A DNA stretch of 64,000 bases from the NCBI RefSeq assembly GCF_008254045.1, contig NZ_CP042425.1:5084001-5148000 (forward strand), read 5' to 3'. Position 1 is the first letter of the stretch. Every line of letters begins with the position of its first letter. This document shows positions 44,368 through 55,500 of this stretch, in pieces. The translations under genes and the position numbers were made by a program. The stretch comes from Limnoglobus roseus (GTDB taxonomy: Bacteria; Planctomycetota; Planctomycetia; Gemmatales; Gemmataceae). Under the pieces are notes generated by a model that saw only the letters and a program-made list of their open reading frames with translations, was not told the origin of the DNA and ran no database searches.

Positions 44368-45300
44368 ATGGACGCCAAGGAGTTGCGGCGGCGGAAGCCG
44401 GAGTTGGAGTCGTTCCTCGACCGGTACGCCCCGCGGTTCGGGCGGCCCGAGGCTCAGGGCCACGCACGCCGGTTCGTCCAGGGTCTCCTCCTCGGGGGCG
44501 ACCGACGGAGTGTGGAGAACATCGCCGAGGCCATCGACGGGTGCGTCGTCCGATCCCTCCAGACGTTCATCACCAACGCCCCGTGGGACGCCAACGCCGT
44601 CCTGGCCGACCTCCGCCGGCAGGTCGGCCAGGAGTGGGACGACCCGGACGCCGTCCTGACCGCCGACGAGACCGGGTTCCCGAAGAAGGGGACGCTCTCG
44701 GTCGGGGTCAAGAAGCCGTACTCGGGCACCCTCGGGCGGACGGACAACTGCCAGATCGGGGTGTTCCTCGGATACCACGCCGCGAAGGGCCACACCTTGA
44801 TCGACCGCCGGTTGTTCCTCCCCGAGGAGTGGGCCGCCGACCGCCCTCGCCGGGAGAAGGCCGGGGTGCCCGAGGGGTCATCTTCCGGACCAAGCCGGAG
44901 TTGGCGTTGGAGATGGTGGCCGACGCGGTGGCGACCGAGTTGCCGTTCAAGTGGGTGACGGGTGACAGCGTGTACGGGGTCAGCCCGACGTTCTGCCAGG
45001 GCGTCCGGGCCCTGGGCAAGTGGTACGTCCTGGACTCGTCGTCCGACGCGCGGGTGTGGACGACCGAGCCCGAGGTCATCCCGGCCGGGCGGAAGCCACC
45101 GGGGAAGGGCCGCCCGACGACGAACCCGAAGCCGGCAACGAAGCCGGAGCGGGTGGCGGACGTGGCGGCCGCGTTGCCGGCGAGCGCGTGGCGGCGGCGG
45201 ACGGTGGCGGAGGGGAGTCAGGGTCCGCGCGTGTTCGACTACGCGGAGTTGACGGTGTGGTTCAGCGAGGACGGCCTTCGCTTGTTAGGCGGAGACAACT
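44368..45300 (+). pseudogene. IS701-like transposase, frameshifted and 3'-truncated
   Basis: The first part (from ATG 44368, with GGAGGG upstream) reads PRFGRPEAQGHARRFVQGLL, then the catalytic-type ADETGFPKKG and SVGVKKPYSGTLGRTDNCQ. At a G-run at 44874-44877 the sense passes to the -1 frame (EKAGVPEG, then VIFRTKPELALEMVADAVA and KWVTGDSVYGVSPTFCQGV). The reading continues to about 45300 (VWFSEDGLRLLGGDNC) and then stops resembling a transposase, where the convergent HNH gene ends. The C-terminal catalytic Glu region is missing, so it is dead. Confidence 0.7.
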
Positions 45301-45308
45301 GTTACGCC

Positions 45309-46520
45309 CTACTCATCTGCTCGCCCGAGCCGGATCAAGAACGACTCGAATCGACCCCGCAACGCCTCCGACGACGGCCGCGACGGGCCCTCGCACCGGA
45401 GTTTCCGTCCTTCGAGATCGCCGTACTCCGCCGCTACGCCGGGGTGCAGGCGGACTCGTAGCGTGTCCGGCTCGATGCCGAGCAAGTCCAGGTCGAACAG
45501 CGTGTGCAGGTCGGCCCGCAGGATGAGGCCGTTGGCCGGGTGGTTATCCCCGTCCCCGCGGTACGGCCGGATGTGGGCGGCCTCCAGCACCGCGAGGACC
45601 GGGCAACCGGACACGAGGCACCGGTCCCCGTACCGGGCCCGCAGCGCGTTTCGGAACGCCGCCTGGCCCCGCCGCTCGCGGATCTGCCGCTCGATGAGCG
45701 GCCGCTGATCGCCGTCGTGCAGTTCGAACTCGTCGTCGCCTCCCGACCCGGGCAGGGCCTCCTCAGCGGCTAGGCTGGCGACGGTAGTTTGTTGCTGTCC
45801 CTGGCCGCTGTCGGGGACGACCGCCCCTCGCAGGTCCGTTCCGGCGGGTCGAACGACGATCTCGGTGCCGGTAACGATCAGCTCCACCCGCTGGTTCTTC
45901 GCCACCCCTGCCTTGCCTAGCACGTCGGAGAGACGCGATTTGGCCCCATCGCCGGCCCGCAGGCTAGACGAGATCCAGACGTACGGAGCCTTGCCGGCGG
46001 CGACGCGTAGCGTCGAGTCGTACCGATCCCCGTCGATGAGCAGGCCCACGTCGATGCTGCCGTTTGGGTCGAACGGGAGGCCGTCGGCGTCGGCCAGCGG
46101 GACCCAGATCTCGACCGCCTCGACGCCGTCAAGCGCGTACCGGTTGCCGGTCCCGCGGACGGTCCCGAGCACGCGAGTCGCCTCGGCCGGTGCCGCCGAC
46201 GTGGCCGCGAGCACGTCCGGCAGTCCGAGGTGTTGGCGGTCGAACCGATGCTTGCCGTCCGCGCCGCGGACTACCGGCAGGTCGTGAAGGGTCCGAAGGC
46301 TGTTGAAGTGGGATCGGACGGACGCCTCGGTTCCCCGCTCCTCAAGCAACTGCTCCATCGTCGCGCCGTCGAGCAGCAGCTCGTCGATCACCGCATCCTT
46401 CCCGCCGCGGGCGCCGTGTCCCAGCCAGTTCACCCCGCCGGCGTAGGCCAAGCGGTTGGGGTCGAGGATCAACCGCCGCGTTTCCCGCTTGTCCTTTTCC
46501 TTGTCACGTCTGACTGGCAC
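45309..46520 (-). CDS. HNH endonuclease
   Basis: A 403-residue protein with a C-terminal HNH nuclease domain: RGQAAFRNALRARYGDRCLV, GCPVLAVLEAAHIRPYRGDG and HPANGLILRADLHTLFDLDL. The central region has a further alpha/beta module (GSIDVGLLIDGDRYDSTLRV). The N-terminal ~100 residues are helical and unassigned. Such HNH proteins often serve as restriction endonucleases without a linked methylase. It is divergent from the helicase-nuclease/methylase/Res operon, so it may belong to the same defence locus, and its 3' end abuts a truncated IS. Confidence 0.8.
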   Translation of the reverse strand: MPVRRDKEKDKRETRRLILDPNRLAYAGGVNWLGHGARGGKDAVIDELLLDGATMEQLLEERGTEASVRSHFNSLRTLHDLPVVRGADGKHRFDRQHLGLPDVLAATSAAPAEATRVLGTVRGTGNRYALDGVEAVEIWVPLADADGLPFDPNGSIDVGLLIDGDRYDSTLRVAAGKAPYVWISSSLRAGDGAKSRLSDVLGKAGVAKNQRVELIVTGTEIVVRPAGTDLRGAVVPDSGQGQQQTTVASLAAEEALPGSGGDDEFELHDGDQRPLIERQIRERRGQAAFRNALRARYGDRCLVSGCPVLAVLEAAHIRPYRGDGDNHPANGLILRADLHTLFDLDLLGIEPDTLRVRLHPGVAAEYGDLEGRKLRCEGPSRPSSEALRGRFESFLIRLGRADE

Positions 46521-46747
46521 GCTGGACCTCGTTTAGGCTGGAAGGCTTCTGCTCGAGTTTCCCACCGTTTAGCCTCTTCGAGACGTTCGCGAGAACCCGC
46601 ACCTTGTGTTCTTTGCTGGGATAGCTATCATGCACCCCTAAATGAAATCTGTGCCCTTTTTATCAGAGGAAACTATCGCACGAAGGACTAATTTGGTTTA
46701 ATCGGTTGGCTTCCCAGCAATAGATGTGTCTTAGAACGACCCTCCCC

Positions 46748-49519
46748 ATGCCCACCATGAATTTCTCGCCGACGGGCGAGCAGCAAGCCGTCATCGACCA
46801 CCGTGGCGGCCACCTTCAGGTCATCGCGTGTGCGGGGGCGGGAAAGACCGAGGCCATCTCCCGCCGGACTGTTTCACTCATTGAGGAAGGCACGGAACCC
46901 GGTGAGATCATTGCCTTCACGTTCACCGAGCGGGCGGCGGCTAGTTTGAAAAACCGGATCACCAAGCGGGTTGCGGAGTCCAAAGGGCTCGCCTTCCTCG
47001 ACCGCCTCTCGCCAATGTTCGTCGGCACGATTCACGCCTATTGCTTCCGCCTTCTCCAGGACTTCGTCCCGGAACTCGGCAATCACGACTTGTTGGACGA
47101 AAACCAATTGGCCGGCTTGCTAAGTCGGGAAGAGAAAAACCTTGAACTCAAGAAAATCGTACCGGAGGGAAAGCACTGGAGTTCCATCGGCGAGTTTCTC
47201 CGGAACGCCGACATCGTTGAGAACGAACTCATCCCGTCCAAGGAGCTTGGCGACACTCCGTTCGCTACATCGTTTCGAAAGTACGTCGAGACGCTCGACC
47301 GCTATCGCTACCTCACGTTCGGCCGGCTGATCACGAAGGCCGTAGAGGCCCTTGAAACGACGGAAGTGGCCAAAAAAGTTCGTGCGAACCTTCGGCACCT
47401 CATCGTGGACGAGTACCAGGACATCAACCCCGCGCAGGAGAAGCTGATCCGCCTGCTCGCGAAGTCCCCGGTTCAGCTCACGGTCGTGGCCGACGACGAC
47501 CAGGCCATCTACCAGTGGCGCGGCTCGGACGTGAAGATGATGCAAGGGTTTTCCAAGCGGTACAAGGGGACCACCTCCTTGAAGCTGTCCGAGAACCGAC
47601 GCTCGCGGCCGGCGATCATTGAAGTTGCGAATCGGTTTGCGGCAACGATCCAGCCGCGGCTCGAGAAGGCTATGATCCCCTGCCGGAAGGCCGCCGCCCC
47701 CGAAGTCGTCGCGTGGTCGGCGGAAACGGACGCCCGCGAGGCGGAGATCATTGCGGAATCGATCGAACGGCTCGGACAGGCCGGATTTCGGTACCGCGAC
47801 ATTGCGATCCTGTTCCGGTCGGTCCGTACCGCCGCCCCGCCGTTGCTTGCCGAACTCGACGCTCGCGGCATCCCGTACCGCTGCGGGGGGAGGGCCGGGT
47901 TGTTCCAACAGCCGGAGATGCAGGCCCTCGGCAAACTCTACGCCTGGTTGAGCGACAACGACTGGAAGCCGCAGCGATACTCGGAAATGCAGCCGGTCGA
48001 TTTCGACGACCTCCTGGCCGAGATTCGCAAGCACTTCCCGAAGGCCGAGTCCGAGAAGGAACTGAGGGCTTACTTGGAGAGTTGGAAGGCGGCCGCGTCG
48101 ACAAACGCCAGTCCGGTGAACCTCGTCCGCGACTATTACGTTCTCCTTTACCGCCTCGGCGTCCGCACCCTCGATCTGGCCGACCCGCTCGCCGTCAACC
48201 GGCTCGGCACGCTCGCCCGGTTCTCGCAACTGTTCGCGGATTTCGAGAGCGTCACGCGGCGGGCCCGCAACGTCGAGGAACAGGGCAAAAGCACCTACCG
48301 CGGCGGTCAGGACCGCGGCAAATACTTCTACGGGCGGTTGTTCAATTACCTTCAGTTCTACGCCCTGGACAGTTACACCGAGTTCGAGGGTGAGGAAACG
48401 TTCGCCACGGATGCCGTAGACATCCTCACCGTCCACCAGTCGAAGGGGTTGGAGTGGCCGGTCGTCTTCGTGCCCAGCCTGGTCGAGGGTCGGTTCCCGT
48501 CCCGAAAGTCCGGCAACGAACAGAACTGGCTACTCACCGAAGACGTGTTCCCCGAGGAGGTGCGGAAACGGTACGAGGGGAGCGAGACAGAGGAACGACG
48601 GCTCTTCTACGTCGCGATGACAAGGGCACGGGATACGTTGTACCTCTCGCACTTCGAGAAGAAGTCGAACAAGTTCAAGCCGTCGCGATTCCTCACGCAA
48701 CTTTTCGGCGACGTGAAGCGACTCGAAACGCTGCCGGTTCCGAAGAAGCCGGAGGCCGCGCCGCACGGCACTGACGAGTTACCGGTCGTCACGTTCTCAG
48801 AACTCGCGGCCTATGAGACGTGCCCGCTCCAGTACCGCCTGAGCTCGCTCCTCGGCTTCCAGTCGCAACTCGCCACGGAACTCGGGTACGGCAAGGCGAT
48901 CCACCACATTCTCCGCCACGTCGCGGAGTTCACGCAACAGGCGGGCAAGAAGCCGACGAAAAAGCAACTGGAAGCCATTTTCAACGACCACTTCTACCTG
49001 CCGTTCGCCAACCTGCCGCTCTTCGAGAACCTTCGGGAGCGGGCCAACGCCCTGGTTCACAAGTACATCGACCACCACGGCGACGACCTCCTGCGGGTCT
49101 GGCAGACGGAACGGCCGTTCGAGTTGCACCTCGGCGGGGCGAACGTCACCGGCCGAGCGGACGTGATCCTCGACCGCGAGGGCGGTGTTACCAACAAACT
49201 CGCCCTCGTCGACTACAAGACGGCGAACGACTCAAAGCAGGACGACCTGTTCGCGTTCCAGTTGCAGATCTACGCCGCCGCCGGCCGGGGCGAGGGATTG
49301 GACGTGGTCGCGGCGCGGGTGCATCACTTAAAAGAAACCCGGCGCGAGGACGTGCCGATCGACACCGTCCGCATCCGCACCGCGAAGGCCCGAGCCCTGG
49401 CTCTGGTCGAAGGGATTGCCGAAGGGGACTTTCCGGAGCGACCGGGCAAGGAGAAGTGTACGCGGTGTGACGTGCGGGCCGTGTGCAAGCACGCCGCCTG
49501 CGGGAAGTACGACCTGTAA
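46748..49519 (+). CDS. UvrD-like helicase fused to a Cas4/AddB-type nuclease
   Basis: A 923-residue protein. N-terminal superfamily 1 helicase: Walker A IACAGAGKTEAIS near residue 29, Walker B VDEYQDINPAQEKL near 220, VADDDQAIYQWRGSD, QSKGLEWPVVFVPSL near 563, and RLFYVAMTRARDTLYL. The C-terminal nuclease has Cys in YETCPLQYRL, the catalytic phrases GRADVILDREGG and LALVDYKTAN, and a Cys cluster CTRCDVRAVC, the iron-sulphur arrangement of AddB and Cas4. The true start is uncertain (ATGs at 46724, 46748, 46757). It is first in an operon with methylase and Res genes (21-base gap). Confidence 0.88.
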   Translation: MPTMNFSPTGEQQAVIDHRGGHLQVIACAGAGKTEAISRRTVSLIEEGTEPGEIIAFTFTERAAASLKNRITKRVAESKGLAFLDRLSPMFVGTIHAYCFRLLQDFVPELGNHDLLDENQLAGLLSREEKNLELKKIVPEGKHWSSIGEFLRNADIVENELIPSKELGDTPFATSFRKYVETLDRYRYLTFGRLITKAVEALETTEVAKKVRANLRHLIVDEYQDINPAQEKLIRLLAKSPVQLTVVADDDQAIYQWRGSDVKMMQGFSKRYKGTTSLKLSENRRSRPAIIEVANRFAATIQPRLEKAMIPCRKAAAPEVVAWSAETDAREAEIIAESIERLGQAGFRYRDIAILFRSVRTAAPPLLAELDARGIPYRCGGRAGLFQQPEMQALGKLYAWLSDNDWKPQRYSEMQPVDFDDLLAEIRKHFPKAESEKELRAYLESWKAAASTNASPVNLVRDYYVLLYRLGVRTLDLADPLAVNRLGTLARFSQLFADFESVTRRARNVEEQGKSTYRGGQDRGKYFYGRLFNYLQFYALDSYTEFEGEETFATDAVDILTVHQSKGLEWPVVFVPSLVEGRFPSRKSGNEQNWLLTEDVFPEEVRKRYEGSETEERRLFYVAMTRARDTLYLSHFEKKSNKFKPSRFLTQLFGDVKRLETLPVPKKPEAAPHGTDELPVVTFSELAAYETCPLQYRLSSLLGFQSQLATELGYGKAIHHILRHVAEFTQQAGKKPTKKQLEAIFNDHFYLPFANLPLFENLRERANALVHKYIDHHGDDLLRVWQTERPFELHLGGANVTGRADVILDREGGVTNKLALVDYKTANDSKQDDLFAFQLQIYAAAGRGEGLDVVAARVHHLKETRREDVPIDTVRIRTAKARALALVEGIAEGDFPERPGKEKCTRCDVRAVCKHAACGKYDL

Positions 49520-49540
49520 CCACCCGGTCCGAGGTGAGGA

Positions 49541-52500
49541 ATGGCGAAGCGAAAGACGGCCGCCCCGGCCGCCGACGACGCGGTGACCGACTACCGGCAC
49601 GCGGACAAGAAGCGGAAGAACATCCCCCCGGCCAAGATGGCGGCCGAGGGCACCGTGCCGGTCATGCCGAAGATCGGGTACAGTTACAGCCCGCGGCGGC
49701 CGCCGGTCCTGCGGTTCGACTCGCACGGCGGCGCCGACAAGCTGCCCGAACTGTTGGAGAAGGCGAAGAAGTCCAAACTCACCGAGGACGAGGTCCGCGT
49801 ACTCGCGGAAGCCCTCCGCACGCACGAGCCGTGGCTTGAATGGGCCGGCAAGTGCGAACTTCCCGGCTTCGCCGTCGATCCTGTGGCCTTGCACATCCAC
49901 GAGCGCGTCTCGGCCCAAGCGATTCTCAAGGTGGCCGCTCGGCATGACGTTGAGCGGAACTTGTTCGGCGACCCGGAGCAGGCGTACCACGAGGCCGTGC
50001 AGTTCTATCGGCACGACGTCGATTGGACGAACCGATTGATTCTCGGCGACAGTCTCCAGGTGATGGCCAGCCTTGCGAAACGGGAAGAACTCGCCGGCAA
50101 GGTGCAGATGATCTACCTTGATCCCCCATACGGAATCAAGTTCGCCAGCAACTTCCAGCCGGAGGTCGGTAAGCGGGACGTGAAGGACAAGGAGCAAGAC
50201 CTCACCCGCGAGGCCGAGATGGTGAAGGCTTACCGCGATACATGGCATCTCGGCATCCATAGCTATTTAACGTATCTTCGGGATCGGCTAATCGCAGCTA
50301 AGGAACTACTGGCTGACACCGGCAGTATATTTGTGCAGATTAGCGATGAAAACTTGCATAGAGTTAGTGCTTTATTAGATGAGGTTTTTGGCTCAGATAA
50401 CTTTTGTTCTCTTATCACTTTTCAGAAGACCGCAGCAGTTAGCAGTCCAGAAGCACGTACAAAGGTAATAGGCACCTTAGGTGACTACCTATTATGGTTT
50501 GCGAAAAACAAAGATTTAACAAAATACAATCAACTCTATCTCCCAAAAGGAGTAGGTACAGGCGCGGGGGAAGATTATAGACAACTTCTGTTGGCAGATG
50601 GATCTCGGCGACCAATTTCTCAAGAAGAGCTAGACAATCCTTCAAAGCTACCGGCCAACACACGAGTATTCCAAGCGACGGCACTTCAATCTTCTGGACA
50701 CAGCATCTCTCTTACCGTGCCATTTACTTTCAACAACAAAAGTTACTCACCAAACCCAAACTCTCATTGGAAAACAACCGTTAAGGGTCTTTCGAGGTTA
50801 GTTGAGGCTGGGAGGGTAACAGAATCTGGGAAAAACATTCGATACGTTCGATGTGTTGACGATTTTTCAGTGTCCTCACTCGGTAATATTTGGGGCGACA
50901 CAATGGGCTCGCCCAATGTTATTTACGTCGTTCAGACGAACGCTCGCATCGTCGAGCGTTGCATGTTGATGACTACTGATCCGGGTGATCTCGTCCTCGA
51001 TCCTACTTGTGGATCCGGCACAACAGCCTTTGTCGCGGAACAGTGGGGCCGCCGGTGGATTACCACCGACACTAGCAGAGTCGCAGTGGCCATAGCCCGA
51101 CAGCGATTGCTAACTTCGAAGTTCGACTATTACGAACTCCGCGACGAGAAGAAGGGACTTTCCGGGAACCTCGTCTACAAAACTGTGCCTCACGTCACGC
51201 TTAAGAGCATCGCGCAAAACCAGAACCTCGATCCGATTTTTGCGAAATACGGGGCGGCCCTCGACGCGAAATTAAGTGCTTGTAATGCAGCGTTAGTGAA
51301 TCTCACGAAGGACGTGCGGTTCGCCCTCGAAGCGAAGCTACTAGAGAAGGAACGAGCTGAGGGTAAGCGGGCCGTCATGGACGCTGACCGCCGCCGGTGG
51401 GTGCTGCCCGACAAGGGGAACGTGTGGCAGCACTGGACCGTGCCCTTTGACACCGACACCGACTACTCGGCCGAACTGATGAAAGCCGTCACCGACTACC
51501 GTAAGACGTGGCGGGCCAAGATGGACGAAGTAAACGACTGCATCGCCAGGAACGCGGAGCAGGAGGAACTTGTCGATCAACCGCGGGTGGTGAAGAACCG
51601 GACGCGGGTGAGCGGGCCGTTCACCGTCGAAGCGGTTCAACCGCCGGAAATCTCGCTCGGCGATGTGTCTCAGGAGCTCCCCCCCATCGGCGGTGCCCCT
51701 GAGGAGTTAGAAGGCTCCTTCGCCCCGGCCCGACAGTTGCGGCTCGTCGAGACGAGGAATGCGTTCGAGGTGCAGAACATTGACGCTTACCTAACGGAGA
51801 TGACACGATTGCTTCGCGGCGACGGCGTGCGGTTCCCCAACAACAAGGAAATGACTTTTTCCCGGCTCGACCGAGTGTCCGACGGCCACGGCATCCACGC
51901 CGAGGGCCGGTGGGTTCCGCCCGGCGAGCAGGACGCCGACCCGGCCGGCGATGCGACCGTGGGCGTCATCTTCGGCCCGCAGTACGGCCCGTTCACGAGC
52001 GCCATGCTCGAACTCGTCATCAAGCCGGCCCAGCGAAAGTACGACGACCTCGTGGTCGCCGGGTTCAGTTTCTCGCCCGAGGTGTACGACCTCGCCGCGA
52101 ACCCGCAGGTGAAGAATTTCAAGGTTCACGTCGCGCACATCCGGCCCGACGTTAACCCCGGCATGAACGGCTTGCTGAAGGAGACGCCGCGGAGCCAATT
52201 GTTCACGGTGTTCGGCCTGCCGCGGACGCGGGTGGACCGGGTCAAGGGGAAGGCCGAGTACGTCGTGACGATGGAGGGTGTGGACATTTACGACCCGGTG
52301 CGGAACGTCGTCCACCCGACGGAAGACAGCAAGGTGGCGGCGTGGTTCCTGGACGGCGACTACGACGGTCGCACATTTTGTGTCACACAAGCGTTCTTTC
52401 CGGACAAGAGTGCGTGGGAGAAACTCAGCAAGGCCCTCGGCGGCGTGGTCGATCCGGAGCGGTTCGAGGCGCTGTCCGGCACCAAGAGCCTACCCTTCCC

Positions 52501-52591
52501 GGCCGGCGGCCACCGGTGCGTGGCCGTGAAGGTCATCGACCCGCGAGGGAACGAGGTGATGCAGGTCCACAAGTTGGAGGACGTGGCGTGA
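49541..52591 (+). CDS. Beta-class DNA methyltransferase (type III Mod-like), 1016 residues
   Basis: An adenine/cytosine-N-type DNA methylase. Motif IV (IYLDPPYGIKF) lies near residue 193 and motif I (LVLDPTCGSGTTAFVAEQWG) near 486, the beta-class order with the target-recognition domain between. The C-terminal ~400 residues are an extension not found in ordinary type III Mod proteins (about 550-650 residues). Base composition changes sharply between about 50,235 and 51,130, strongest at 50,300-50,930, where it turns AT-rich, while flanking parts match the genome. Its stop overlaps the start of the Res gene by 4 bases. It presumably sets the sequence specificity of the complex. Confidence 0.9.
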   Translation: MAKRKTAAPAADDAVTDYRHADKKRKNIPPAKMAAEGTVPVMPKIGYSYSPRRPPVLRFDSHGGADKLPELLEKAKKSKLTEDEVRVLAEALRTHEPWLEWAGKCELPGFAVDPVALHIHERVSAQAILKVAARHDVERNLFGDPEQAYHEAVQFYRHDVDWTNRLILGDSLQVMASLAKREELAGKVQMIYLDPPYGIKFASNFQPEVGKRDVKDKEQDLTREAEMVKAYRDTWHLGIHSYLTYLRDRLIAAKELLADTGSIFVQISDENLHRVSALLDEVFGSDNFCSLITFQKTAAVSSPEARTKVIGTLGDYLLWFAKNKDLTKYNQLYLPKGVGTGAGEDYRQLLLADGSRRPISQEELDNPSKLPANTRVFQATALQSSGHSISLTVPFTFNNKSYSPNPNSHWKTTVKGLSRLVEAGRVTESGKNIRYVRCVDDFSVSSLGNIWGDTMGSPNVIYVVQTNARIVERCMLMTTDPGDLVLDPTCGSGTTAFVAEQWGRRWITTDTSRVAVAIARQRLLTSKFDYYELRDEKKGLSGNLVYKTVPHVTLKSIAQNQNLDPIFAKYGAALDAKLSACNAALVNLTKDVRFALEAKLLEKERAEGKRAVMDADRRRWVLPDKGNVWQHWTVPFDTDTDYSAELMKAVTDYRKTWRAKMDEVNDCIARNAEQEELVDQPRVVKNRTRVSGPFTVEAVQPPEISLGDVSQELPPIGGAPEELEGSFAPARQLRLVETRNAFEVQNIDAYLTEMTRLLRGDGVRFPNNKEMTFSRLDRVSDGHGIHAEGRWVPPGEQDADPAGDATVGVIFGPQYGPFTSAMLELVIKPAQRKYDDLVVAGFSFSPEVYDLAANPQVKNFKVHVAHIRPDVNPGMNGLLKETPRSQLFTVFGLPRTRVDRVKGKAEYVVTMEGVDIYDPVRNVVHPTEDSKVAAWFLDGDYDGRTFCVTQAFFPDKSAWEKLSKALGGVVDPERFEALSGTKSLPFPAGGHRCVAVKVIDPRGNEVMQVHKLEDVA

Positions 52592-55500
52592 GCGAGCCCA
52601 CCAACGTCCCCATCCAGCCGGTGGCCAACCCGATCATTTGTCCCCCCTACGACGAGCCTCGGGACCACTGGGTTTACGACAAGATGGGCGTGGCCACCCG
52701 GGCCGGCAAGCGGCGCGAGGCCGGGTACTTCTACAAGACCGAGCGGACGGGGTCCGCCCAGCAGGCGTTGCCGGGGATGGCCCAGGAGGAGCGGGACGAC
52801 CTTCCACTGGTAAACGTCCTCCGCGACGACGTCCGACGGTGGCGGGAGGCCGACTACCGCGGGGCGAGCAACGTCACGAAGGAACTACTCCGGTGGTGGG
52901 CGAACCCGGCCCGCGGCCGCCGGCTGTTCTTCTGCCAGCGCGAAGCCGTCGAGACGATCATCTACCTGGCCGAATTGCGAATCCCCGGCCGCACGTCGAA
53001 GGTCCGCTTCACGCCGAAGCTATCGGACGAGGCGCTGGGACAACTTCTCCGAGGCGAGAAGCCGCGGGGGTTGAACCTCACGAGTGAGACGTTCTGGCCA
53101 ACCCTCATGGACCGGCCGTTCGACCCGAATCTCCGGCCACTGACCCGCCTCGGGTGCAAGATGGCGACCGGGTCCGGCAAGACGGTGGTGATGTCTCTGC
53201 TGATCGCTTGGGCGTTTTGTAACCGCGGGGTGAACCCGCGGAGCACCGAGTACCCGAACGCGGTCCTCGTTTGCTGTCCGAACCTGACCGTAAAAGAACG
53301 GCTTCAAGTTCTCCGTCCGGACAACCCGGACAACTATTTCACCGCCTTTGACCTCGTGCCGGTAAACCTCCGGCCGTACCTGCACTCGGGCAAAGTCCTC
53401 GTCGAGAACTGGCACCGGTTCGCCCCCGAGAGCGAGCACAAGGAAGGCGACAAGAGCTACCAGGTGGTGAACAAAGGGCCGGAAACGCCCGAAACGATTG
53501 CGCGCCGGGTGCTCGGCGACTTGTACGACCGACTACCGATCCTCGTGCTGAACGACGAAGGCCACCACTGCTGGCGACCCGCGGGGGCAAACGACGAAGC
53601 CGACGAGCCTGTGACGCCGTCGCGCGGGCGGAAGAAGAAACCCGTCGAGGACGATTCGTTCGTGGCAACAGAGGAGGAACAGGCGGAAGCCCGCGTATGG
53701 CTCGAAGGTCTGGATCGCATCAACAACTGCCTCGGCCCGAAGCAGCCCGGGATTTCCTTCTGCGTGGACCTGTCGGCGACCCCGTTCTACCTCCGCGGTA
53801 GCGGCTACCCGGAAGGTCAACCCTTCCCGTGGTTGGTCAGCGACTTCGGCCTTGTGGATGCCATCGAGAGCGGCATTGTCAAGATTCCTCGCCTGCCGGT
53901 GTCGGATGACGCGAAGAAAAAAGACGAGATCGGGCGGCCCGATCCGAAATACTTCCGCCTGTGGCACCACATCTCCGCGGCGATGAAACCGCACGAGAAG
54001 CACGGGTCCGGCAAGCCAAAGGCGGAACCGTGCTACCGCGAGGCCGAGGGTGCGTTGAAAGTTCTCGCGGGGCAGTGGAAGGAGAAGTTCGGTCAGTTTC
54101 GGTCGGCCGACGCGAATCAGGTCCAGATCCCGCCGGTGTTGATCGTCGTGTGCGACAACACCGACATCGCGGACTATTTCTTCCGCAAGATCAGCGGCGA
54201 ATCGGAAGCGGACATCGTCACGCCGCAGGACGTGGAGGAGGTCGAAGCCGGCGAGGACGAAGAGCCGACGCCGGGCAAAAAGGAGAAGGCGAAAAAGCAG
54301 GTCGTTTACGGGAAGAGTGAAATCCTGGACGAGTTCGCGAACGCGGCGGCCCGGAAGGTCACGATCCGGATCGACACGAAGCTACTCGCCGAGGCCGAAA
54401 GCGCCGACCCGACGAAGAACCGGAAGACCGCGGCCGAGGAGTTGCGGAAGGTCATCGCCACGGTCGGCCGCCCGGGCGAGCCGGGCGAGCACGTGCGGTG
54501 CGTCGTGTCGGTCTCGATGTTGACCGAAGGGTGGGACGCCAACAACGTGACGCACATCCTCGGCGTCCGCGCATTCGGAAGCCAACTGCTGTGCGAGCAG
54601 GTCATCGGCCGGGGCCTCCGGCGGATGAACTACGAGCCGGACCCGGCGACCGGCCTCCTCCAGGAGGAGCACGTCGACGTCTACGGCATCCCGTTCTCGG
54701 TCATTCCGTTCAAGGGCCGAGCCGTCAACCAATCCGCCCCCGAGGACAAGCCGAAGCACCGCGTCTGGGCCGTCCCGGACCGCTCGGACTGGGAGATTAA
54801 GTTCCCGATCGTGAAAGGGTACGTTTTCGAGATGACGAAGGGGCACGTGCGCTGCGACGTGGACGCCGTCGAACCGATCACGGTGGACGCGAAGAACGAG
54901 CCGACGGCCACGTTCCTCCGCCCGACGGTCGGCTACCACGACTCGTCGATGCCGGCCGTCGCCCCGTTCGAGTTCGTCGAGCAGACCCGGGACGCATACT
55001 TCGCCAACGTCCACTTCCAATCGATCGTCTTCCACATCGCCCAGAAAATTGTCGACGACCTACTCACGCCGACCACGACGAAGACCGACCGCAAGAGTCG
55101 GGTGCTTCGGCTTCAAGCCCGCCATCACCTATTCCCGCAGGTACTTCGAATCGTCCAACAGTACATTTCGCGGCGGGTGAACCTCAACGGCAAGGACGCC
55201 CGAGAGTTGGGTCTGGAAAAGTACGTGACGTGGATCGTCGAGCGGTTGGAGTCGGCCATCTACCCTGATGAGCAACAGGGCGAGCCACCACTGCTACCCA
55301 TTCTCGACCCGTATCGGCCGGTCGGCCGAACCGGCGTGGTTGACTTCCCGACGACGCGGCCTGTCACAGTAACGGAAAAGAGCCACCTCAACCTAGTCGT
55401 GCAGCACTCCGACTGGGAAGGCGCGTCGGCGAAGAAGCTGGACAAGTGCGGTCACGTCAAGTGCTACGCCCGAAACGACCACCTCGGATTGGCCATCCCC

